NCBI GenBank assembly: GCA_046304235.1
Contig: JBKCEW010000127.1
Location: 1-14,925, forward strand
Reading direction: 5' to 3'
Origin: CANHVK01 sp046304235
GTDB taxonomy: Bacteria > Bacteroidota > Bacteroidia > Flavobacteriales_D > Crocinitomicaceae
Length of the DNA: 14,925 nt
Shown here: piece by piece, positions 1-6,726 of the stretch
Position numbering within the stretch: the stretch's first letter is position 1
Layout: every line of letters begins with the position of its first letter
The notes under the pieces: model-generated
The model's input: only the letters and a program-made list of their open reading frames with translations
Databases searched by the model: none
Told to the model about the DNA's origin: nothing
Made by a program: the position numbers and the translations under genes

Positions 1-130
1 AAAAGTCTTTCTTAGAAATAAAAACGGTTGATTAATCTAATATTTAATAAACTTCAATGACTATTTTTTTTTTAAAGTTTAACGATGACGAAAAATAGAT
101 CTCAAAAATAAATATTTTGATTCCTATTAA

Positions 131-322
131 GATTGTAATCCGAAAAATTCTCCTATGATGCAAGTCGTGGATAGAATTAATCAATCTTTCGGTCATCAAA
201 AAATCAAATTGGCATCGCAAGATCAGAAGCGTATTTGTAAGATGAAACAAGAGAAGTTATCTCCTAGGTATACGACAAGTTTGGATGAGGTGATTGAGGT
301 GAGGGTGGGATACCAAAACTGA
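131..322 (+). pseudogene. umuC: 3' remnant of a umuC-like Y-family DNA polymerase gene (DNA polymerase V subunit)
   Basis: Reading + from 131, the frame gives DCNPKNSPMMQVVDRINQSF and then a stretch ending KMKQEKLSPRYTTSLDEVIE, stopping at the TGA at 320-322. This matches the extreme C-terminal domain (DUF4113) of UmuC/SamB-type translesion polymerases, whose hallmark is W-K-[MR]-[RK]-x-E-x-LSPRYTT. Only about 60 codons survive of a protein normally above 400 residues. The same frame has a TAA at 128-130, and the codons just before it (LKNKYFDSY) could be a more decayed part of the same gene. The Trp usual before the KM[KR]QE motif is Cys here. No catalytic palm or finger region is present, so it cannot be a working polymerase. 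An open frame on the opposite strand (44-250) is only its shadow. Family call from memory of the motif. Confidence 0.8.
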
Positions 323-421
323 ATTCAGGATAAAATATTAAATTTTTATAAATAAAGTTTACAATTCTAATAAAACAAAAAACAGATAACACTCTCAATT
401 TAATTAGCCTAACCGTATTTC

Positions 422-1372
422 TCAATACTTTCTCCTATAAATAACATTATTATTAAAACCTAATATGTTATCTCCAATAGAAAATAAGTTTATGTTATTA
501 ACATAATCCTCATCTTTATTAAACGTTTTACCGTCTATTGTCCAATATAAATTATTGTTCCTGTTAACAAATAAAGTGTCTTTTTTTGCTGCTGATAGAT
601 AATAATAATTTTCATTATCAACTTGTTCCCAGTTTTTACCAGCGTCTTCTGTTACAAATAAATTACTTTTTGAAATTAAATACCACTTTAATTTGGAAAT
701 AGGAGTGATACTTGTAATAGAACTAAAATTTACATTCGTGTTCTCCCAAGTTTTGCCAGAATCAGTTGATTTTAGAAGTCCTTCTGCAAAGTAAGAATAG
801 ACCTCATTTCCAAATCGAAATGAGCTTATTGGATTTTGGAATAACCAGAAGTCTGTAGTTTGTTTTGTAAATGTTGCGCCTTTGTCAGTTGAATATAATA
901 TTTCATTTTGGTTTAAAATTGTTAGTGACTCACTATCGGCTGTAAGACCGCAAGTACAATCATAAATTTTACTCCAACTTACACCTCCATCTTCAGTCTT
1001 GTATACCCCTTTACCAAAAAAAGAAATATAACCAAGATCTTTATTCTGAAAAGCAATAGACCTAACTTCTAAAGTTGTTATTTTGGTATCAATTAAATCC
1101 CAATTCTTGCCACCATCGATAGTTTTTAATAATTTAACTGTTGTTGGAGTATTAACAGCTAAAACACCTGTATTTTGATTAATAGCAAAATACTCTTCTC
1201 TAAAATCTAAACTTGAACCTGAAAATACAGTATCCCATATCATTCTTTTAGTTGTATGATTTGTATCTAAAGGATTTGTCTCAGTATTATTAGTAGTTGA
1301 AGGTTTAGTTTCTTCTTTTTTACAAGAAATAACTATTGATATTAGAGATAATATTGCTATAAAATTTTTCAT
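422..1372 (-). CDS. Exported lipoprotein with Asp-box (BNR/Ycf48-like) beta-propeller repeats
   Basis: A 316-aa protein with a lipoprotein signal peptide: MKNF, a hydrophobic stretch, then VISC with the lipid-attachment Cys at residue 17, followed by a Lys/Glu/Thr/Asn-rich linker to about residue 42. The rest holds six Asp-box motifs (S/T-x-D-x-G-x-x-W/F): TIDGGKNW (84-91), TEDGGVSW (126-133), STDKGATF (161-168), STDSGKTW (202-209), TEDAGKNW (241-248) and a degenerate TIDGKTF (278-284). Their spacing of about 35-45 residues fits the blades of a beta-propeller, as in sialidase-like, Ycf48-like and sortilin-like proteins. No sialidase catalytic residues can be assigned, so an enzymatic role is not claimed. 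It is probably anchored in the outer or inner membrane facing the periplasm or the surface. It stands alone, 91 nt downstream of the DUF6943-like gene and beyond that gene's terminator-like hairpin. Its biological role is unknown. Confidence 0.85.
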   Translation of the reverse strand: MKNFIAILSLISIVISCKKEETKPSTTNNTETNPLDTNHTTKRMIWDTVFSGSSLDFREEYFAINQNTGVLAVNTPTTVKLLKTIDGGKNWDLIDTKITTLEVRSIAFQNKDLGYISFFGKGVYKTEDGGVSWSKIYDCTCGLTADSESLTILNQNEILYSTDKGATFTKQTTDFWLFQNPISSFRFGNEVYSYFAEGLLKSTDSGKTWENTNVNFSSITSITPISKLKWYLISKSNLFVTEDAGKNWEQVDNENYYYLSAAKKDTLFVNRNNNLYWTIDGKTFNKDEDYVNNINLFSIGDNILGFNNNVIYRRKY

Positions 1373-1456
1373 AGTTAAAATGCTTAAATATTTAGGTAAA
1401 AATAACTAAATTATAAATTAAATTTCGAAGTGAAAATAAATAAATCAAATTAAATC

Positions 1457-1479
1457 CGAGGCACTATTTCAGCACCTCG
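1457..1479 (-). terminator. Terminator-like hairpin at the end of the two-gene cassette
   Basis: On the - strand the arms CGAGGTGCT and AGTGCCTCG can form a 9-bp stem (two G-T wobbles) around a 5-nt loop. A T-rich stretch (1430-1455) follows in the direction of transcription. The hairpin overlaps the stop codon of the 139-aa gene (1464-1466), which fits intrinsic termination of the cassette ahead of the separate lipoprotein gene. Confidence 0.5.
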
Positions 1480-1883
1480 AATATCAACGCTCGTTTCATT
1501 TGTTTGATTAAGTCTAGTTGTTTTTGAATATTGACTTGGTGTTTTTCCATTTGAACGATTTTAGAAATATTCTTTCGGACCTTTTCCGGATTGATTGTTA
1601 GTTTTTCTAATCCTATTTTGATGAGGTCGGACAATTCACGCAGACGAATAAACGGAATAACGGAACCAATCAAATATGGGTGAATGGCTTTTCCTTGCCA
1701 CATTCCAAATAATAACCAGTACAATTCTTCTTTGTCCTGGTCATTTTCACATAAACAAACAAAACAATTCGGACAAGGGGTTAACAGTGGCTTTCCACTG
1801 TTATTTCCCTTGTTTAAAATGAAAAAGTATGATCCTTGATAGGCTTTTTCTTCTCGATAGGTAGTTAATCTAAACTGTATCAT
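1464..1883 (-). CDS. Small Cys-cluster protein of Bacteroidota mobile regions (DUF6943-like)
   Basis: A 139-aa soluble protein without signal peptide or membrane segment. The N-terminal half carries FFILNKGNNSGKPL (20-33) and a tight Cys cluster, CPNCFVCLCEN (C37, C40, C43, C45), which could bind a metal or be redox-active. A Trp/aromatic block (YWLLFGMWQGKAIHPY, 55-70) follows, and then a region rich in Lys and Leu that looks helical. The layout resembles a family I remember as DUF6943, common in accessory and conjugative regions of Flavobacteria; no function is known to me. It starts 2 nt after the stop of the 59-aa gene, so the two are almost certainly co-translated. The hairpin at 1457-1479 closes the unit. 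Confidence 0.7.
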   Translation of the reverse strand: MIQFRLTTYREEKAYQGSYFFILNKGNNSGKPLLTPCPNCFVCLCENDQDKEELYWLLFGMWQGKAIHPYLIGSVIPFIRLRELSDLIKIGLEKLTINPEKVRKNISKIVQMEKHQVNIQKQLDLIKQMKRALIFEVLK

Positions 1884-1885
1884 AA

Positions 1886-2065
1886 CTATCTACTTAAAAT
1901 TAAAGATTGTGCATACTGATACAGGCTTTTAAGCATCTGCTTTTTATTGCTGCTCGTTTCTTCTTTTGCCTTTTCAAAGATTACTTTCAACTCTGCTTTG
2001 AGTTCATCTTTGCTCATTTCTCTGTAAATTGCCCTGATAACTGCTGGATTGGTGCGTTTGTACAT
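1886..2065 (-). CDS. 59-aa helical protein, first gene of a two-gene cassette
   Basis: Beginning MYKRTNPAVIRAIYREMSKD and ending SLYQYAQSLILSR, this frame runs from an ATG at 2065 to a TAG at 1886-1888. Only 2 nt separate its stop from the ATG of the 139-aa gene, a spacing typical of translational coupling and the main reason to accept so short an ORF. The sequence is charged, Lys/Glu-rich and lacks helix breakers after residue 20, which suggests one or two amphipathic helices. There is no signal peptide. I do not recognise the family. It might be a small DNA- or partner-binding protein of a mobile element, but nothing in the sequence proves that. Confidence 0.6.
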   Translation of the reverse strand: MYKRTNPAVIRAIYREMSKDELKAELKVIFEKAKEETSSNKKQMLKSLYQYAQSLILSR

Positions 2066-2090
2066 AATTCACGGTTTAAAAATTATGCTC

Positions 2091-2110
2091 GCCCTTTTAG
2101 GGCTTCGCCC
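2091..2110. repeat. Two mutually exclusive short hairpins in the leader of the 59-aa gene
   Basis: GCCCT-TTT-AGGGC (2091-2103) and GGGC-TTC-GCCC (2100-2110) share the bases 2100-2103, so only one can form at a time. They lie 26-45 bases upstream of the start codon of the 59-aa gene on the - strand. On the + strand they are followed by a short T run (2117-2121). They could be an attenuator-like leader structure or a + strand terminator; neither is proven. Confidence 0.35.
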
Positions 2111-2413
2111 CAATAAATTTTTCCAAAAGAAAAAAAAAGAAAAAAAAGAAAGCCATTTCAAAAGGTGGCAAATGGAAGGCTGTCAAGGTTTTTGAGAAAA
2201 AAGTGGTGAGAAGAATAAAGACGTAAAGAGGAAACTTAAAAGACTGATTGTAATTATTCAAAAAGTGGATGAATCACACTTTATTATCAAAACCCGGAGG
2301 GCTTGACCTTTACTGACGATGTGGGGTGGATTGTGGGATTGCCGCCTAAATTTGCGACCTATTTTTGATTTTTTATAATTTGAAATCGAAGCGAAAAACT
2401 AAATTATTTCCCC

Positions 2414-2444
2414 CTACTTTTCTTTTTCCGCTAAAGAAAAGTAG
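2414..2444. repeat. Perfect 12-bp inverted repeat (hairpin) in gene-poor DNA
   Basis: Left arm CTACTTTTCTTT (2414-2425) and right arm AAAGAAAAGTAG (2433-2444) pair perfectly around a 7-nt loop TTCCGCT. There is no gene ending next to it on either strand and no clear T tract, so a plain terminator role is doubtful. Similar hairpins seem to recur between genes in flavobacterial genomes as far as I recall, which would make it a dispersed intergenic repeat. Confidence 0.6.
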
Positions 2445-2681
2445 CAAAAGAAAACTCGTCGCTGTATTTTCATCAATTCATTCCACTTTTGAAATTGTGA
2501 CCAATACGGTGATCTCTGACGAGCTACCTTTTGGTACCCACTTTTCAATGCGTTTCATTCTTTCTGAAAATAAGGCGACAATAGATATCGCTTCGAAAAT
2601 TTAAACTATTATCAATCTAGAAATCCAATTACTAGGCGCGGTTTTAGATCTCGGTGTCGCTATCGCTCGAAAAAAAATACG

Positions 2682-2809
2682 ATGCTAGCATATCTGCATA
2701 GGCATTGTTTACAATGCTCGAAAAAAACAAATGTGAGGGTTGCGAACATTTGAAATAAAAAATGCTAAGATTATTTATCAAGAAAAAAGGTAATGGTGCC
2801 TACAGCTGT
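2682..2809. repeat. Cluster of four short palindromes
   Basis: Within 128 bases lie ATGCTAGCAT (2682-2691), GCATTGT-TT-ACAATGC (2702-2717), CAAATGT/ACATTTG with an 11-base spacer (2728-2734 and 2746-2752) and ACAGCTGT (2802-2809). All are perfect. Such clusters occur at transfer origins, recombination sites and plasmid origins, but no relaxase, recombinase or replication gene is in the window to support any one of these. Confidence 0.4.
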
Positions 2810-2879
2810 GCGAGGGAAGGCAATTGTCAGAATTATTAATGTTTGATGATGAATGTTTAATATATTGGAAATCTAGATA

Positions 2880-3400
2880 TCGAAGCGAAATATTGCCTGT
2901 GGGCGCGAGCCGACTGCGAGTTGAGCGAAGTGGGAAGTGTAGAGTGATGACGAAGTATGAGGAAGCACGGGAACGACCTCTGCTGAAAGCACGAAGGTTT
3001 GGCACATTTTTTTGATTTGCGTTGGAAAAAAACAAGTGTATGAAATTTTGTAGCGTAGCGGAAAAATGAATACTCTTGTGTGGGGAGTGGTTAAGCGGCT
3101 TTGGTGAATGTAGGCAGACGACTTAGGCACGCCGAAAGGAAACAAAGCGGCTGTAAACGAGGATTACAAAAAATGTGACAAACCTGAAGCCTGAGCGACT
3201 TAGCAGGCGAGCCTAACCCAAACGGCGACAGACCCCCAATAAAAGTGACGAGTGACGAGAGATGTGCGAAGATGCATGTGTATTGGGGAATGAGGAGACT
3301 CACTTATTAGGGGCTTGGGGGGATGAAGAAGCCGTGACTGACGACGCAGGAGGACGAAACAAAAAAAGCAAGTGGAAAACCGTGATGAGGAATTCTGACG
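2880..3400. other. GC-rich, mostly G-skewed non-coding block
   Basis: I counted 35 G+C of 60 in 2881-2940 and again in 3181-3240, against clearly AT-rich flanks. In 3241-3300 the + strand has 23 G but only 5 C. It contains a tandem GTGACGA doublet (3245-3258) and an 8-bp inverted repeat CCCCAATA/TATTGGGG (3234-3241 and 3281-3288). Open frames on both strands exist but show no domain. It may be a structured RNA, a transfer region or a decayed gene of foreign origin; I cannot choose among them. Confidence 0.35.
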
Positions 3401-3416
3401 AATAGGTTTGTAACGG

Positions 3417-3478
3417 TATAAACAAGGGACTGGAGTTTACGACAGGCTTGTATTACCCTTGTTTATATGCTTTTTTTT
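3417..3478 (+). terminator. 12-bp inverted repeat followed by T8, terminator-like on the + strand
   Basis: TATAAACAAGGG (3417-3428) pairs perfectly with CCCTTGTTTATA (3456-3467) across a 27-base loop, and eight Ts follow at 3471-3478. On the + strand this has the shape of an intrinsic terminator, although the loop is long. No + strand gene ends here, so if it terminates anything it would be an unannotated transcript from the GC-rich block to its left. It could instead be a binding or recombination site. Confidence 0.4.
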
Positions 3479-3540
3479 GTAAAAGGACGAAAAGGAGGAA
3501 GACCATATTACCTATTATTACCGCAATATAATATTTAATA

Positions 3541-5424
3541 TCATTTAAACTTCATCAAATTCAAACTCAATAAGATTACAACTAAAGTAACGCCAACATC
3601 AGCTGCAATAGCGAATACCAAATTACTATATCCCAAAAATGCTAATAGTATAAACACTAATTTTATAGCAATAGCACCAATTGTATTGATTTTAATCCTA
3701 AGCAATGTTGCTTTGCACAATCGAACAAGGAAGGGGATAATAGATAAATTATCATTCATCAATGCAATATTGGCTGTTTCAATTGCGGAATCACTTCCAA
3801 AAGCACCCATTGCAATTCCAACAGTTGCTTTTGCTAATGCAGGTGTATCATTGATTCCATCACCGACCATTGCAACATTTTTATACCTCTCAATGAATCC
3901 ACTAATTTTTTCTGCTTTATTTTCAGGCAAGAGACTGCCATAGACCTCTGTAATTCCAACTTGAGAAGCAATGTAATGTCCTGCTTTCTCATTATCACCT
4001 GTCAGCATGATTGGAGTTATACCTAATGACTTCAATTGTTTTATTGCAGTCAGACTGTCAGGTTTAATTTCATCGCTTAAACCAATGATTCCTGCTACAC
4101 CATTCCCAAAACTAATGACAACACTAGTTTTTCCTTCGGAAGAAAGTTTTTCGACAATTTTTTCGGCTTCTTGATTTACCGGTTGATGTTCTTGAATAAA
4201 GGAGAGATTGCCAATATAAATAGTTTCATCTTTACATACCAAACATTTGGCTGTAGCCCCTTTTCCAATAACACTTTTAAATGCCTCTGCTTTGTGAGGC
4301 TCTAATCCTTCTTTTAGTGAAGCATCTACAATGGCTTGTGCAAGCGGATGTTCTGAAAATACCTCTGCACCCGAAGCACACGCTAATAATTCTTCACGGC
4401 TTGTACCGTTCAAGGGGAAAATATCCGAAACAATAGGTGTCCCGAAAGTAATTGTTCGGGTTTTATCCAAAGCAATCGCCTTTATTTGTGCCAATCCCTC
4501 AATGTATTTTCCACCTTTCACAAGCGCACCTTTGGAAGATGCGTTTCCAATGGCTCCGTATATGGCAACGGGAGTGGAAATGACTAAAGCACATGGACAA
4601 GCAATCACCAATAATGTAATGGACTGTTGTAACCAATGATTAAAATCTTGCTGGAAAAAAACAACTGGAACAACGAGAAGGAGTAATGCCAAAATGATAA
4701 TGGACGGAGTATAGACCTGTGAAAATTTCTGAATAAATTTTTGGGTTACAGATTTATTTGCTTTGGCTTCAAAAGTAAGGCGTATAATTTTGGAAAACGT
4801 GGTGTCCGTTGAAAGTTTGGTCGTAACCATTTCAATGAAACCATTTTTATTTAATGTTCCTGCAAACAATGTGTCGCCAATATGTTTGTCTTTTGGGATC
4901 GGTTCACCAGTAATTGTAGCCTCATCAACGGTTGTTTCACCTGACACAATTGTACCATCTAAAGGGATCATTTCTCCTGGTTTAATTTGTATAATTGAAC
5001 CAATCGGAATTTTTTCGATTTCAACAGGTTGATAAGCATTTTTCAGCATTGCTGTTTTGGGAGAATTATTGACTAATTCATTCAAAGAAGCTTTACTTTT
5101 TTCGATTCCTATGTCTTCCAAACGCTCTCCTAGCACGTATAATACAATAACAACCGCTCCTTCGGGATATTCTCCTAAATAAAAAGCACCTAATACAGCC
5201 AATAGCATGAGTAAATTGATACTACTGAATTTGAATTGAATCAATGCCTTTAATCCTTTCCAAACGACCTCATATCCAATTCCTAAAATGAAGCAACTGA
5301 AAACTATCGGAGCAAATGGCATGGGAATATAGATGTTTACCAAGGATAAAATTTCCAATGTAATAACCAATATTACAGCTATTAACAGGAATACCATTTT
5401 TCTGTCTTTTAAAAGATTTTTCAT
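3541..5424 (-). CDS. PIB-2-type heavy-metal P-type ATPase (Zn/Cd/Pb/Co class) with an altered phosphorylation motif
   Basis: A 627-aa inner-membrane pump of the class that exports divalent metals from cytoplasm to periplasm using ATP. It lacks an N-terminal HMA metal-binding domain and starts almost at the first membrane helix. Motifs in order: actuator TGEP (172-175), CPC metal site (276-278), HP (359-360), TGDN (475-478), GDGIND (521-526), and in the last helices Lys588 and Asp609 (AADVGVTLV), the pair that marks PIB-2 Zn/Cd/Pb pumps rather than copper pumps. The phosphorylation motif, nearly always DKTGT, reads D320-K-T-R-T: codon 323 is CGA instead of a Gly codon such as GGA, a one-base change. 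By family knowledge this should cripple phosphorylation, so the gene may be inactive; a sequencing error is the alternative. It is the last gene of the czc group, 26 nt after the adaptor gene. Confidence 0.93.
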   Translation of the reverse strand: MKNLLKDRKMVFLLIAVILVITLEILSLVNIYIPMPFAPIVFSCFILGIGYEVVWKGLKALIQFKFSSINLLMLLAVLGAFYLGEYPEGAVVIVLYVLGERLEDIGIEKSKASLNELVNNSPKTAMLKNAYQPVEIEKIPIGSIIQIKPGEMIPLDGTIVSGETTVDEATITGEPIPKDKHIGDTLFAGTLNKNGFIEMVTTKLSTDTTFSKIIRLTFEAKANKSVTQKFIQKFSQVYTPSIIILALLLLVVPVVFFQQDFNHWLQQSITLLVIACPCALVISTPVAIYGAIGNASSKGALVKGGKYIEGLAQIKAIALDKTRTITFGTPIVSDIFPLNGTSREELLACASGAEVFSEHPLAQAIVDASLKEGLEPHKAEAFKSVIGKGATAKCLVCKDETIYIGNLSFIQEHQPVNQEAEKIVEKLSSEGKTSVVISFGNGVAGIIGLSDEIKPDSLTAIKQLKSLGITPIMLTGDNEKAGHYIASQVGITEVYGSLLPENKAEKISGFIERYKNVAMVGDGINDTPALAKATVGIAMGAFGSDSAIETANIALMNDNLSIIPFLVRLCKATLLRIKINTIGAIAIKLVFILLAFLGYSNLVFAIAADVGVTLVVILLSLNLMKFK

Positions 5425-5450
5425 CTGTTTAATTTAAAATTATGACACTT

Positions 5451-6716
5451 TTAATGTTCGTGACCACCTCCGCCTTCACTTTTCAATAAATGGCTTTGTA
5501 TATAGTAAGCACCTTTCAAAACAATTTTGGCATTGGATGAAATATCTTGTAAAACGGTTACTTGTGTATAGCCTAGTTGGGCAGTTCCTGTTTTTACTTC
5601 GATACGCTGAAAATGAAAACTTTTTCCATGAGACTCTTCGTGTTTATGTCCGTCATCGTGTGCATGATTTTTTTCTTTGTCGTGATCGATTTCCGCATTT
5701 TCATGTTCTTCTAAAACAAAAATATATTCCCTGCCATCTGCTTTAACAATTGCATCTGTTGGCAAGGCTTTCACCTTATTGTAACCTATGTCAATTAACG
5801 CATTTACATACATCCCCGAAATAAGCATTTGCTTGTCATTGATAATATCAGCATGAACAGCAACAGATTTTGTATCATTTTCAAAGGCTTTACCAATACT
5901 GAAGATCTGTCCCTTAATTTCGGTATTATCTTGATTTGTAAGTATAAAATGTACGCTTTGACCTGCTTTCACTTTTTGTAAATCTTTTTCATAAACTGAT
6001 AAGTCAACGTGCATTTTAGAATTATCTACTATGCTAAACAAAGGCTTTCCCGATTCTGCATTTGATCCTATTTTGATATTTACATCGGTAACATATCCAC
6101 TAATGGGTGCGGTTACAGAAATTGTTGAAACGGCATTTTCCGAGTTGGTAATGTTTAGTGTGTTTATTTGTTTTTTTAATGACGTAAAACGTGCTTTTTC
6201 AATCTCGTATTCCGTTTTTGCTTTTTGAAATGTCTTTTTAGAATTTACGTTTTCACTGTTCAGCGTTTTTTGTCGCTCATATTCATTTGTAAGCAGTTCT
6301 AAATTGCTTTTAGAAGTTAAAAATTCTTCCTGTAATTTGGTAAATTCTATACTTTCAATGGTTGCCAATGTCTGACCTTTTTTAACGTATTCTCCTTCTA
6401 TTACATTGATGTTTTTAACGATACCCGACATAAATACAGAAACGTCCGCTTGATTTTGAGGAGGTAACTTTGTATATCCGTTTGCATTGATTACCTCACT
6501 TAAATTTTTCAATTCAAAAGTGCCTAACGTGATGTTTGAAGCATCGTATTGTGCTTCGTTTAATTCGACCTCTTTAATGGGTGAATCATTGTGGCTTTCT
6601 TCTGCTGTTGCTTCATGTCCATGTTCTTCTGTTGCTGAATTACACGAATAAAAACTGAATATAATTCCAACAAGTAGGAATAGTTGACCGATGTATATTA
6701 TTGATCTGTTTTTCAT
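5451..6716 (-). CDS. czcB: CzcB-like periplasmic adaptor of a divalent-metal RND efflux pump (HlyD/MFP family), His-rich lipoprotein
   Basis: A 421-aa membrane-fusion protein that would bridge the inner-membrane RND pump and the outer-membrane channel. It has a signal peptide ending FYSC with the lipidated Cys at residue 25, then a His/Glu-rich mature N terminus. The lipoyl-like halves lie around residues 93-123 (SVFMSGIVKNINVIEGEYV) and 196-230 (TAPISGYVTDVNIKIG) and flank a helical hairpin (about 125-190). Beta-barrel and membrane-proximal domains follow. Residues 338-368 form an inserted segment with eight His alternating with acidic residues, and the protein ends GGGGHEH, both suited to bind Zn, Co or Cd. 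No CPMHP-type copper-binding domain is present, unlike the two adaptors further right. Its start lies 10 nt after the stop of czcA, so the two form one operon. Confidence 0.92.
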   Translation of the reverse strand: MKNRSIIYIGQLFLLVGIIFSFYSCNSATEEHGHEATAEESHNDSPIKEVELNEAQYDASNITLGTFELKNLSEVINANGYTKLPPQNQADVSVFMSGIVKNINVIEGEYVKKGQTLATIESIEFTKLQEEFLTSKSNLELLTNEYERQKTLNSENVNSKKTFQKAKTEYEIEKARFTSLKKQINTLNITNSENAVSTISVTAPISGYVTDVNIKIGSNAESGKPLFSIVDNSKMHVDLSVYEKDLQKVKAGQSVHFILTNQDNTEIKGQIFSIGKAFENDTKSVAVHADIINDKQMLISGMYVNALIDIGYNKVKALPTDAIVKADGREYIFVLEEHENAEIDHDKEKNHAHDDGHKHEESHGKSFHFQRIEVKTGTAQLGYTQVTVLQDISSNAKIVLKGAYYIQSHLLKSEGGGGHEH

Positions 6717-6726
6717 GGGGATATTA

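Larger units (their letters stand above)
2066..3540. other. Gene-less spacer of about 1.5 kb between the accessory cassette and the metal-efflux island
   Basis: No frame here shows a recognisable domain, lipobox or gene-like neighbour spacing. The short open frames on both strands overlap one another in low-complexity or G-skewed DNA. The stretch holds: a poly-purine run at about 2122-2156; hairpins at 2091-2110 and 2414-2444; three copies of the 9-mer TCGAAGCGA, at 2386 and 2880 on + and at 2588 on -; a palindrome cluster (2682-2809); a GC-rich block (about 2880-3400); and a long inverted repeat with a T tract (3417-3478). It probably derives from a mobile element, given the umuC remnant and the DUF6943-like gene on its left. 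That origin is inference. Confidence 0.6.

Noticed and set aside
44..250. 68-aa open frame on the - strand
   Set aside because: It is antisense to the umuC remnant, whose motif is clear, and has no recognisable features.
1907..2116. 69-aa open frame on the + strand
   Set aside because: It lies antisense to the coupled 59-aa gene, which has better spacing and composition.
2346..2355. CTAAATTTGC, close to the GTAnnTTTGC core of CTnDOT-type attachment sites
   Set aside because: The leading G is missing and no integrase gene or second copy lies in the window; such a short match is expected by chance.
2365..2604. 79-aa open frame on the + strand
   Set aside because: Its N-terminal part translates the hairpin at 2414-2444, and no family features are visible.
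2778..3303. Overlapping open frames of 63-90 aa on both strands in the GC-rich block
   Set aside because: They overlap one another in several frames, have no domain, signal or sensible start context, and follow from the base skew rather than from coding constraint.
4331..5032. Open frames on the + strand inside the ATPase gene
   Set aside because: They are shadows of a long gene with clear P-type ATPase motifs on the other strand.
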